Program-made: the position numbers and the translations under genes | NCBI GenBank assembly: GCA_009777685.1 | Contig: WRLJ01000028.1 | Location: 1 to 11,903, forward strand | Direction: 5' to 3' | DNA length: 11,903 nt | Origin: Oscillospiraceae bacterium | GTDB lineage: Bacteria; Bacillota; Clostridia; Oscillospirales; UBA929 | Notes under the pieces: generated by a model | The model's input: only the letters and a program-made list of their open reading frames with translations | What the model was told of the DNA's origin: nothing | Databases searched by the model: none | In this document: positions 1 to 6,826 of the stretch, in pieces | How positions within the stretch are numbered: the stretch's first letter is position 1 | How the letters are laid out: each line of letters begins with the position of its first letter

Positions 1-32
1 AAACCTTTCCCCGAAGTTTGCAGATAACCTGC

Positions 33-80
33 GGGACGCCGAGGTCTGCGTCCCCTACGGCGTGTGCGGCGGGGCAAACG
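33..80. repeat. Intergenic palindromic repeat, copy 1
   Basis: A 7-bp hairpin (GGGACGC at 33-39, GCGTCCC at 48-54) runs into CTACGG and then a GTGCGG/GGGG/AACG tail up to about 80. The same tail, also preceded by a small hairpin ending in CCC, recurs at 7756-7795, with about 22 of 28 positions matching. The frame starting at base 2 is open to a TAA at 101-103, so an upstream gene's tail is formally possible. The peptide is unrecognisable and the sequence is better explained as a dispersed repeat. Bases 85-200 show nothing else I can support. Confidence 0.55.
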
Positions 81-209
81 CGGCGGGATCAGAGCAAAAA
101 TAAAGGCTCCTGCCCTGAAAAATGATTTCCCTACCCCCCATGGGTACTTGTCCGGAGAATCGGGATATACTATGCTGAATTATTGTGGAGATAAGAATCG
201 AAAAAAGGG

Positions 210-237
210 TTGAATAATTTGGATAATATGGTATAAT
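210..237 (+). promoter_or_regulatory. Sigma-A promoter of the PilZ/HD-GYP operon
   Basis: The -35 box TTGAAT (210-215), a 16-nt spacer and a perfect -10 box TATAAT (232-237) lie in an AT-rich stretch. Transcription would begin near 244, giving a leader of about 60 nt before the PilZ gene. I see no c-di-GMP riboswitch or other recognisable aptamer in that leader. Confidence 0.75.
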
Positions 238-306
238 ACCCAATTAACATCCAGTCCAAATATCGACCGCACACCCATTCCCGAAAGGATCCGAGGTGCC
301 AAGATC

Positions 307-852
307 ATGCCCAGGGACTACGGCAAATGCATTGTTCTCATTTATGACGATGCAAAAAACCAGCTGGCCGGCGTCGAAATCGCGGAACACGATGACGTGG
401 AAAACCGAATCAAGGTACACGGTCTGCCCCGTCTGCCTACCGAAACCGTATATGAGCTGTTGATTTTAACAGAACCAACGCCCCGCGCCTATAAGGGCAG
501 GGTCCACAACTACGACAGGCATACGATTTTCAGCCTTTATCGCGGCCAGGATTCCGAAAACCGCCAGGAGACCCGGTATGCCATTGACGCTGCCGCGCGC
601 ATTGAAAGCCTGGTTTTTGACGGAACGCTGTATCCGCTGCACACACCGCTGGAGGCGCGGCTCGTCAATATAAGCACCGGCGGGATGCGTATCCGCACCC
701 GCTTCAACGCCCTGTTTGACGGCAACCGGTTTCAAATAAAAATAAAAATCAAGGACACCGATAAGCTGTTGATTTCCGATGTGGTTTATCGCAAGGACAC
801 GCCGCCCGATTCCTCCGAATTCGGCTGTCGTCTGGTCCGCGAAGGGATTTGA
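307..852 (+). CDS. PilZ-domain c-di-GMP-binding protein
   Basis: Protein of 181 residues, a probable cytoplasmic c-di-GMP effector. The C-terminal half is a PilZ domain (about 85-178). The RxxxR ligand-binding motif is R86-QET-R90, the (D/N)xSxxG motif is N121-I-S123-TG-G126, and a late EFGCRL strand (171-176) is typical of the fold. The first 80 residues form a separate beta-rich region that I read as a YcgR-N-like or divergent partner domain; this assignment is weak. There is no signal peptide or membrane segment. ATG 307 is chosen because GAGGTG at 293-298 sits 8 nt upstream. The gene is followed after 3 nt by an HD-GYP phosphodiesterase, so the two are almost certainly co-transcribed. The PilZ call is secure; which process it controls (surface, motility, secretion) cannot be read from the sequence. 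Confidence 0.88.
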   Translation: MPRDYGKCIVLIYDDAKNQLAGVEIAEHDDVENRIKVHGLPRLPTETVYELLILTEPTPRAYKGRVHNYDRHTIFSLYRGQDSENRQETRYAIDAAARIESLVFDGTLYPLHTPLEARLVNISTGGMRIRTRFNALFDGNRFQIKIKIKDTDKLLISDVVYRKDTPPDSSEFGCRLVREGI

Positions 853-855
853 GCC

Positions 856-1977
856 GTGATGGAAAAAAACGCTCCGGTTCCGGCTTCCATAAGCCTGGTG
901 CCCGCCTCGATCGGGCTTCTCTTCGACGGTATGGTCGCCCCGCATGATATCTACGGCGCCGACGCCAAGCTCCTGCTGATCCGCCGGGGAAACACGCTGA
1001 CCCAGTCCAGAATTGAGGCCCTGCGGCGCATCAGCACCGATCAGGATACCATCATGGTGTCCGCCGAAACCCAACGGCTGATGCTGGAGCATTCTCTTGC
1101 GTGCAAAATCGAAAGCCAGGCGGCGCTGGAGGAGGAAACCGGCTATACGGAGATCAAGGATGAAACGCTGACCCTGCTGCAAGACATCCAGCATACCGGC
1201 GCCGTGCCGAAGGGGACCATACGCGAAATCTCAGACGGGCTTTCCAGCCGGCTGGAGGGCACAAAGCCGGATGTGATTCTGGACCTGGTCAATTCGCTCG
1301 CGCCCGTGGACGAGTACCTTCAGCGCCACTGCATCAACGTCAGCCTGCTCAACGGTCTGATCGGAAAATGGCTGGACCTTCCGAAGGAAGAGATCGAATG
1401 GCTGGTCCTGGTCGGGTTGCTGCATGACTGCGGAAAGACGTCGTTTCCAACGCAGATATTGAGCGCGCCCCGGCCGCTGGCCGTCGCGGAGTTCGAGGTC
1501 CTCAAAATGCATACCGTCCACAGCTACGACCTGCTGACCGATTTTCCCGAAAACGTCCGGCACGGGACCCTGGCGCATCACGAAAAGTATTGCGGCCAAG
1601 GCTATCCCAACGGTCTTTCCGGAGAGAGCATCTCGTTAATGGCGCAGGTCACGGCCGTCTCCGACATCTACGACGCCATGGTTTCGCGCCGCGCGTACAA
1701 GGCCCCGCAAAACCCTTTCTCCACCCTCACACAGCTCAGCAACATGAAAGCCACGGAATTGTCTCCCCTGATCGTCGATACCTTCATCCAAAACATGCCC
1801 AAGGAGCTGATCAACAAGCCGGTCAAGTTGTCCAACGGCAGCGTGGGCCTGATCCACGCCTTTGACCTGGACGACCCGGAATATCCCCACATCCGGGTGG
1901 GCGGCCAGGTGATTAAAAGCACGAAAGAGCTGTTCTGCGTGTCGATGTATCACGAGGAGGATATCGCGTCAACGTGA
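856..1977 (+). CDS. HD-GYP domain cyclic-di-GMP phosphodiesterase
   Basis: Protein of 373 residues, predicted to hydrolyse c-di-GMP at a metal centre. An N-terminal domain (about 12-70) has the pattern seen in many clostridial HD-GYP proteins (hydrophobic start, then DIYGADAKLLLIRRGNTLT). The HD-GYP domain spans about 145-320. Its expected ligands are all present: H158, H190-D191, K194, H219, H241-H242 and D270. The signature is HHEK-x-CGQGYP (241-251). A small C-terminal beta tail (about 322-366) resembles the family's usual ending. No receiver or membrane domain is visible, so the input signal is unknown. The start is GTG 856, 9 nt after AAGGG (842-846); the adjacent ATG 859 is an equally possible start. 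The last 9 bases overlap the opposing ytvI gene and no terminator separates them. Confidence 0.92.
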   Translation: MMEKNAPVPASISLVPASIGLLFDGMVAPHDIYGADAKLLLIRRGNTLTQSRIEALRRISTDQDTIMVSAETQRLMLEHSLACKIESQAALEEETGYTEIKDETLTLLQDIQHTGAVPKGTIREISDGLSSRLEGTKPDVILDLVNSLAPVDEYLQRHCINVSLLNGLIGKWLDLPKEEIEWLVLVGLLHDCGKTSFPTQILSAPRPLAVAEFEVLKMHTVHSYDLLTDFPENVRHGTLAHHEKYCGQGYPNGLSGESISLMAQVTAVSDIYDAMVSRRAYKAPQNPFSTLTQLSNMKATELSPLIVDTFIQNMPKELINKPVKLSNGSVGLIHAFDLDDPEYPHIRVGGQVIKSTKELFCVSMYHEEDIAST

Positions 1978-3033
1978 GAACCAGCCCCATTCCGCCATCT
2001 GCTTGACCAGCATCGCCCCGAACGGCGTCAGGATCATGCCCGGCACGCCCCACAGCCGGAAGCCGGCGTACATGCTCATCAGCGTCAGCAGCGGCGGCAG
2101 GCCGATCTGGCGGCCCACCAGCTTCGGCTCCGTCAGGCCGCGCACCAGTGAAACGACCGCGTACAGCGTCAGCAGCGCCGCTCCCCTGACCGCCTGGCCG
2201 CTGAGGAAGGAATAGACGGCCCACGGCAGCAGCACCAGCCCGATGCCGATGACCGGCAGCGCGTCCAGCAGCGCCGTGACGCCCGCGATCAGCAGCGCGT
2301 ACTCCGCCCGGATGGCCAGCAGACCGGTAAACAGCAGCAGGAACGTGAAAAAAATCAATATCACCTGTGCCTTCAGCCACTTGCCCGCCGTCAGGGTCAG
2401 GTGGTTTTTGATTTTCAGGACGCGCTCCCGCGCGCGTTCCGAAAACGGCCGCATCAGCCGCGCGGTCAGCTTGGGATATTCGCAGGAGATTAAAAACGTG
2501 CTGAGAACCGCGGTAAAGAGGAACAGCACGGTTTTCGGCAGGCCCGCGGCCAGCGCCGTGATCAGCGCCCCGGCGCGCGCGTAAATTTCCCCCGGTATGG
2601 CCGACCCGCCGGCCAGAAAACGCTCCAGCGCGGCGCGCAGGATGTCCTGCATCGCCAGCGGCGCGGCCTCGATCCAGATATCCACGCGCCCGCGCCATGA
2701 GCCAGCGATATCCGGCAGGCTGGCCATCAGCCCCGGCAGGGCGGCCACCAGACGGTTCAGCTCCCCCCACAGCGCGCTGATCAGCGCCGCCCCCAGCGCC
2801 GCCAGAACGCCCACCGCCGTCAGCGTCAGCGCCCCCGCGCACACGGCCCTCGGCAGCCGCAGGCGCGCCGACAGCAGGCGCACCGGCTTTTCCATCAGCC
2901 GCGCCAGGCCCAGGCCCAGCAAAAACGGCATCACCGGCTCCAGCAAAAAGCGCAGAAACAGCCACACCCCCGCGATGAGCGGAATGGCTATGGCGGCTTT
3001 GCGCAAAATCACGGCGTATTTTTTGTCCGGCAA
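1969..3033 (-). CDS. ytvI: YtvI-type sporulation membrane protein (AI-2E/PerM transporter superfamily)
   Basis: Polytopic membrane protein of 354 residues with about seven or eight hydrophobic segments, usual for the AI-2E transporter (UPF0118/PerM) superfamily. The C-terminal half carries the YtvI-type pattern: LLDALPVIG (255-263), LLPWAVYSFLSGQ (268-280), LVRGLTEPKLVG (296-307), then IGLPPLLTLMSMYAG (310-324). YtvI relatives are linked to sporulation in Bacillus and Clostridia, but their substrate is unsettled. The start is TTG 3033, because GGGGGAGG (3041-3048) lies 7 nt upstream and the protein then opens with a short basic lead into the first membrane helix. Upstream in-frame ATG codons would add an Arg-rich stretch unlike the family and lack a good ribosome site. 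The family is sure; the exact YtvI subfamily is likely. Confidence 0.85.
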   Translation of the reverse strand: MPDKKYAVILRKAAIAIPLIAGVWLFLRFLLEPVMPFLLGLGLARLMEKPVRLLSARLRLPRAVCAGALTLTAVGVLAALGAALISALWGELNRLVAALPGLMASLPDIAGSWRGRVDIWIEAAPLAMQDILRAALERFLAGGSAIPGEIYARAGALITALAAGLPKTVLFLFTAVLSTFLISCEYPKLTARLMRPFSERARERVLKIKNHLTLTAGKWLKAQVILIFFTFLLLFTGLLAIRAEYALLIAGVTALLDALPVIGIGLVLLPWAVYSFLSGQAVRGAALLTLYAVVSLVRGLTEPKLVGRQIGLPPLLTLMSMYAGFRLWGVPGMILTPFGAMLVKQMAEWGWFSR

Positions 3034-3040
3034 GGCACGA

Positions 3041-3048
3041 CCTCCCCC
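3041..3048 (-). promoter_or_regulatory. Ribosome-binding site that fixes the TTG start of ytvI
   Basis: On the minus strand GGGGGAGG precedes TTG 3033 with a 7-nt spacer. It is the strongest Shine-Dalgarno match near this gene and falls inside the longer open frame, so it decides against the upstream ATG starts. Confidence 0.75.
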
Positions 3049-3067
3049 GGTGGCGGGCTTTTGAAAC

Positions 3068-3073
3068 AGCATA
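3068..3073 (-). promoter_or_regulatory. Possible extended -10 promoter element for ytvI
   Basis: The minus strand reads TGC-TATGCT, an extended -10 arrangement, with no convincing -35 box. Transcription would start near 3061, about 28 nt before the TTG start, leaving just room for the ribosome site. This is a tentative reading; ytvI may instead be reached by read-through from the operon upstream. Confidence 0.3.
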
Positions 3074-3124
3074 GCACCCCGGCGGTGTCGAAATCCGGCG
3101 CAACGGGACCCTTCTTCCCCCTTT

Positions 3125-3192
3125 CTTCCCGAACGCCGGATTCTCAAATTCGGGAAGCAATTCCGGCGCACGCACAGGCCTCATTGCTTCCC
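3125..3192. promoter_or_regulatory. Overlapping alternative hairpins between the BMP gene and ytvI
   Basis: Three inverted repeats interlock. (A) GGGAAGCAAT 3152-3161 with ATTGCTTCCC 3183-3192, 10 bp perfect. (B) CTTCCCGAA 3125-3133 with TTCGGGAAG 3149-3157, 9 bp perfect. (C) CGCCGGA 3134-3140 with TCCGGCG 3162-3168, 7 bp. A and B share 3152-3157 and cannot form together. On the plus strand hairpin A is followed by TTTATTTTTCTT and looks like an intrinsic terminator, but no plus-strand gene ends here. On the minus strand, the direction of the flanking genes, there is no U-tract. It may end or process the parvulin-BMP transcript, or act as a leader switch for ytvI. Confidence 0.45.
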
Positions 3193-3236
3193 TTTATTTT
3201 TCTTATATTCCATTTTCATGTTCTCAAATCTGGGAA
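3141..3236. repeat. 16-nt imperfect direct repeat pair
   Basis: TTCTCAAATTCGGGAA (3141-3156) and TTCTCAAATCTGGGAA (3221-3236) match at 14 of 16 positions, 80 bp apart. Each half-resembles a palindrome (TTCTC facing GGGAA with one G-T pair), as a protein-binding site might. The first copy also forms part of the hairpins in this gap. Confidence 0.5.
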
Positions 3237-3253
3237 TTTGCTTTACCATCTCC

Positions 3254-5086
3254 CTAAGTACCCAACGACCCCTCCTCGATTTCCACCGCCATTTCCTCGT
3301 CCGCGGCGTTGATTTTGCCCCGCCCGAGCAAATCCCGGAAGCTGTCCAGCAGGCGCGGCAGAAACGGGCTTGCCACAGGGTAGATCAGATGCGCGTCGAC
3401 GAGGCCCGTCCCTACCCCCATGCGGAAATGGAGCGGGAACTCCGCGGGGCGGCCGGACAGGTCCGGACCGTCCTGCGTGAGCTTTTGCATCAGCGAGGCA
3501 TAGAATTCCTCCCAGTGCCACGCCGCCACGGCGACGCGCCGGTACGGCCTCCCGTCCGGCCGCAGTGTACACAGCTGGGCGTATACGCCCGGAAAGGTCT
3601 TATATTCCAGCGGCTCGCCCAGTAAAACCGGAAACCACGCGATATCACAGCCCGCCTCCGCGAGCGCGGCGAACACCTCCAGGCGCGCGCGGGCCGTATA
3701 GGCCGTCAGCGGGATTTGCAGGACGCGCGCCCCGGGCCGCACCATGCACGCGCCCTGCGCGAAGGCCTGCATGTCCTGCGGCAGTGCGCCGGTCACATAC
3801 CGCCCGGGGATGTAGCCCAGCCGCCCGCTTTCGCTCAGCGCGCCGGCCGCCGCGCCGCACAGGAACGCCGCCTCGCCGGTATTGCCGTAATAGGTGGACA
3901 GCACCTTATGCCCCGCCCCGGCGGCGCACAGTAACACTGGCGTCCCGCGCCGCTCCAGCGCCACGCGCAGAGCCGCCGGCTCCATGCGCGCGTCGGCGGC
4001 AAACAGAATGTCAGGCTTTGCCTCCGCAACGGCCTTGGACAGCACGGCATAGGCGTCCGAGGCGTCATATTGCGTGTAGTACTGGCGGATTTTCATCTGC
4101 GGATACTCCCGCTCAAGCCGCAGGCGTCCGGCGGCGTGCGCCGCCGGCCAGAAGCCGCGCGGCGTCCCCGCGCAGACAAAGGCCGCCGTCAGACGGTTGG
4201 ATTTGGGCAGCAGCGACGAGAGCCGCGCGCGCGAGGCCATGTCCTCCGGATCGCTGAGGACCGTTTGCGCGGCTCCGTCCGGGGAGGCGTACAGCGGCCC
4301 GCAATTCCGGATATTCAGCATCAGCTCTTTCTCCGGCGTCTCCAGCGGGAAGCCGTAGAGCCGCACATATCCGGCAAACGCGTCGCCCGTGGTCAGCGGC
4401 AGGTCCGTATAGCCCGATGCGTGATAGGCCCGGCGGAACCGCTGGAAGCTCTCGCGGAGCAGGGTTTCGGCGGCGTTCTTCGTCTCCGCGCCGGAGGCAG
4501 GCGCTTGGGACGACACAGCCTTTCCGGCCAGCCCGAAAAGCTCGGTGTAGGTCCCGAAGCGGCTGAACCACAGGTGGCGGATGGGCCGCCGCCGGTCCGG
4601 CCCGGCCAGCTCGTAAAAGACCTTCACCGCCTCCTCCGGCGAGTCGGCCGGCGGCAGCAGCCGGGTCACATGCGCCGCGTAGCCGTAGGCGTCCATAAAA
4701 TGCAACACGCTGACGCGCTTGTTGCCCTCGCGTACATAGTACCAGCCGAGATATTCATAGACCTGCACGGGCTCGCGCAGTCCCTCGTCCAGATGCGCCG
4801 CCAGCACGCCGCGCCACTTGCCGGCAAACTCCGAGTCTTCCTCCAGCAGCGGCATGAAATTGCCGGCCAGCGCGGTCTGCCGCCCCGCCGAATAGGTCCC
4901 GCGGATTTTCTTCAGCGGAATTTCCATCAGCCCCAGCGTGATCTCCTGGGCAAACTCAAGCCGGCCCTCCTCCAGCAAGGGAAGGAAGCCCGACTCGCTT
5001 TGACCGCGTTTTTCGGAAACGTACCGGCGGCCCGAGCGACGGGCCTGCCGGTAGCTTTCCAGAAGCTCCGCGTGAGTGGATATCAT
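3254..5086 (-). CDS. ParB-like domain fused to BMP-family ligand-binding domain, probably cytoplasmic
   Basis: Protein of 610 residues. The N-terminal part (about 50-135) resembles a ParB/sulfiredoxin-like fold, with PLKKIRGTYSAGR (57-69) and the hallmark YVREGNKRVSVLHFM (117-131). A middle region (140-295) is unassigned. From about 298 to 540 it resembles the BMP/Med periplasmic-binding family that binds nucleosides in ABC transporters: AAFVCAGTPRGFW at 301-313, an ILFAADARMEPAALR segment (360-374), and the GEAAFLCGAAAGALSESGRLGYIPG block (404-428). It has no signal peptide, lipobox or membrane helix, unlike a normal transporter receptor, and no permease or ATPase gene lies nearby. The start ATG 5086 is 10 nt after the stop of the parvulin gene, whose last codons hold a weak GGAAAG ribosome site, so the pair forms an operon. 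The function is unknown; an intracellular ligand sensor is an inference. Confidence 0.75.
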   Translation of the reverse strand: MISTHAELLESYRQARRSGRRYVSEKRGQSESGFLPLLEEGRLEFAQEITLGLMEIPLKKIRGTYSAGRQTALAGNFMPLLEEDSEFAGKWRGVLAAHLDEGLREPVQVYEYLGWYYVREGNKRVSVLHFMDAYGYAAHVTRLLPPADSPEEAVKVFYELAGPDRRRPIRHLWFSRFGTYTELFGLAGKAVSSQAPASGAETKNAAETLLRESFQRFRRAYHASGYTDLPLTTGDAFAGYVRLYGFPLETPEKELMLNIRNCGPLYASPDGAAQTVLSDPEDMASRARLSSLLPKSNRLTAAFVCAGTPRGFWPAAHAAGRLRLEREYPQMKIRQYYTQYDASDAYAVLSKAVAEAKPDILFAADARMEPAALRVALERRGTPVLLCAAGAGHKVLSTYYGNTGEAAFLCGAAAGALSESGRLGYIPGRYVTGALPQDMQAFAQGACMVRPGARVLQIPLTAYTARARLEVFAALAEAGCDIAWFPVLLGEPLEYKTFPGVYAQLCTLRPDGRPYRRVAVAAWHWEEFYASLMQKLTQDGPDLSGRPAEFPLHFRMGVGTGLVDAHLIYPVASPFLPRLLDSFRDLLGRGKINAADEEMAVEIEEGSLGT

Positions 5087-5096
5087 ATCGCGCGCT

Positions 5097-6668
5097 TTAC
5101 TTTCCGATGTTGGTCACAAACATTCCCAGGGCGTTCTGGCTGATCTTCGCCGCTTCCAGCGCCTGCTCCATATAGGCGTTGAAATTTTCCTCCGTCATGG
5201 ACGCCCCGGCCTGTTCCCGCCATCCCGTCAAATCCTCGTGCCGGCGGACATAGTACATCACATGGAAGCCGTATACCGTCTCCACGACGCCTGTCTCGCC
5301 GGGCCGGCGCGCGGGGTCAATATACCAGTCCCTGAACGGCTCCACAAACGGCGTAAACTTCGTCAGGTCGGTGTAGACGCCGCCGTCGGTGACCTGGCCG
5401 TTCTGGTCGTCGGAGTGTTCGTTGGCCAGCTCGCCGAAAGATTCCTCGGTGGCCTCGCCGTCCCGCCACTCCTGCAAAATATCCTCCGCGCGCCGCAGAG
5501 CCTCCTCGCGCTCCTCCTCCGTGGGTTCCCGTGAGGAGCCTTCGGCAAACATCGCCAGAATGTGGCGCACGTCATGCAGAGCGCCGTCGTCCCGCTCCCG
5601 CGCGATAAAGGAATAGACCGTGATGCTTTGGTCCTGCTCAAAGCTGTCCTTGTCGCCGGAGCTACGGTCCAGAGCAAAGAGCCAGTCCGCCGCCTCCGGA
5701 TTGGTGATCCGGCTGTATTCCATCAGCGTATAGCGGGTGTTCAGCGGGGCGTCGTGGTCATGATCATGATCATCCTCTTCCGGCTCCGGCGCGTACTCCT
5801 CCGTGAGCTCTTCATAGCGCGCCGCGTATTCCACGGCCAGCGCGTTGAACGAATCGGGCGAGGAGACCTTCTCCAGCAGTTCGTCCGCCAGAGCCTTGAC
5901 CGCCTGATAGTAAGCCTCCGCCTGTTCGTCGTCCCCCTCGGCGAGGACGCCGTTCATCGTCAGGGACTCGTAGGTCACGCGGTCAAACTCCGTGCGATTT
6001 TCCGCGTAGTAGTCGTCGAGCTGGGCGTCGGTGTAGGTGTAGCTCTCCGTCTTGACCGTGACCCAGCGGCCGGCCAGACGCTGACGCTCCAGACAGCGCC
6101 GCAGTATCTCCGGCGTCAGCCCCTGCCGCCCGTAGTAGGCGTCCAGATAGGCCTGAAGGGTCATCCCCCAGCTGGCGGCCTCCTCCGTCAGGTTGCGGAG
6201 GGCCGTGTCGATCAGCTCGTAATCCTCCTGCGAAAGCGCCACACCCGCGCGCTCCGCCTCGTTACACTGGATCAGCAGGGTCGTAACATTATCAACGGTC
6301 ATTTCGTTGATATAGTCCGCCCAGGACTCGCCGCCCAGATCCTGCGACTTCAGCGGCAGATTCGGGTCAAAGGCCATGCCGTACTGGGCCCACATGCTGT
6401 AAACGTTCCACTTGGTTTCGGTGAAGAAATAGTTAAACTCCGCCGGAGTCACCGAATGGCCGTCCACTGTCAGCACAGGCAGGCTTTTGTGCAGCGCGCC
6501 GCTGCCGTAGAAAATGATGACCGCGGCGAACAGCGCCAGCACGGAGCCGACGACGATGCCGATGATTTTGCCGCGTCCCTTTCCGGAGTCGCTGCGATTC
6601 CTTTTGATCGGTTCGAGGCCGCCCTCCCGCTGTTCCTGGCGGCGCTTTTTTTCGCGTGACGCGCTCAT
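5097..6668 (-). CDS. Membrane-anchored parvulin-type peptidyl-prolyl isomerase (PrsA/SurA-like)
   Basis: Protein of 523 residues. A Lys/Arg-rich N-terminus (1-34) precedes one membrane helix (about 35-55, IIGIVVGSVLALFAAVIIF), so the rest faces outward. A SurA-N-like helical region with VDGHSVTPAEFNYFF (68-82) follows, then a parvulin domain (about 364-477) beginning VRHILAMF and ending VVETVYGFHVMYYV. It should assist folding of exported proteins by cis-trans isomerisation of prolyl bonds. It has no lipobox cysteine, so it is helix-anchored rather than a PrsA lipoprotein. A DDHDHDHD cluster (299-306) sits in an acidic spacer. I start at ATG 6668 because AGGAGG (6679-6684) is 10 nt away; the upstream in-frame ATG 6677 is only 1 nt from it. 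It is first gene of an operon with the ParB-BMP gene, from the promoter at 6715-6743. Confidence 0.87.
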   Translation of the reverse strand: MSASREKKRRQEQREGGLEPIKRNRSDSGKGRGKIIGIVVGSVLALFAAVIIFYGSGALHKSLPVLTVDGHSVTPAEFNYFFTETKWNVYSMWAQYGMAFDPNLPLKSQDLGGESWADYINEMTVDNVTTLLIQCNEAERAGVALSQEDYELIDTALRNLTEEAASWGMTLQAYLDAYYGRQGLTPEILRRCLERQRLAGRWVTVKTESYTYTDAQLDDYYAENRTEFDRVTYESLTMNGVLAEGDDEQAEAYYQAVKALADELLEKVSSPDSFNALAVEYAARYEELTEEYAPEPEEDDHDHDHDAPLNTRYTLMEYSRITNPEAADWLFALDRSSGDKDSFEQDQSITVYSFIARERDDGALHDVRHILAMFAEGSSREPTEEEREEALRRAEDILQEWRDGEATEESFGELANEHSDDQNGQVTDGGVYTDLTKFTPFVEPFRDWYIDPARRPGETGVVETVYGFHVMYYVRRHEDLTGWREQAGASMTEENFNAYMEQALEAAKISQNALGMFVTNIGK

Positions 6669-6678
6669 GGTTTTCATT

Positions 6679-6684
6679 CCTCCT
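6679..6684 (-). promoter_or_regulatory. Ribosome-binding site deciding the parvulin start
   Basis: AGGAGG on the minus strand lies 1 nt from ATG 6677 and 10 nt from in-frame ATG 6668. Only the second spacing is workable, so the protein should start MSASREKK rather than MKTMSAS. Confidence 0.65.
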
Positions 6685-6714
6685 GAATCTCTCTACGCAA
6701 AATGCGTTTCATCT

Positions 6715-6743
6715 ATTGTAATCGAAACGGCTTGGTTTTACAA
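6715..6743 (-). promoter_or_regulatory. Sigma-A promoter of the parvulin/ParB-BMP operon
   Basis: Reading the minus strand, TTGTAA (6738-6743), exactly 17 nt, then TACAAT (6715-6720). Transcription would begin near 6708, about 40 nt before ATG 6668, leaving room for the AGGAGG site. It faces away from cdd in a compact divergent region. Confidence 0.65.
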
Positions 6744-6772
6744 TAGGTATATGCGGATTTTCACATAATCTC

Positions 6773-6778
6773 TATAAT
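6773..6778 (+). promoter_or_regulatory. Possible -10 element for cdd
   Basis: A perfect TATAAT lies about 49 nt before the cdd start in an AT-rich patch, but no recognisable -35 box lies 15-19 nt upstream. It is plausible by position only. Confidence 0.35.
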
Positions 6779-6826
6779 AAAGGAGCCGACGGCGCCGGCC
6801 GGACGCTCCGGAAGGAGCCGATTCCC

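Noticed and set aside
1913..3184. Minus-strand 423-codon frame overlapping ytvI
   Set aside because: It is a shifted frame of ytvI with Gly/Ala/Arg-rich composition, while the ytvI frame has clear membrane helices and family motifs.
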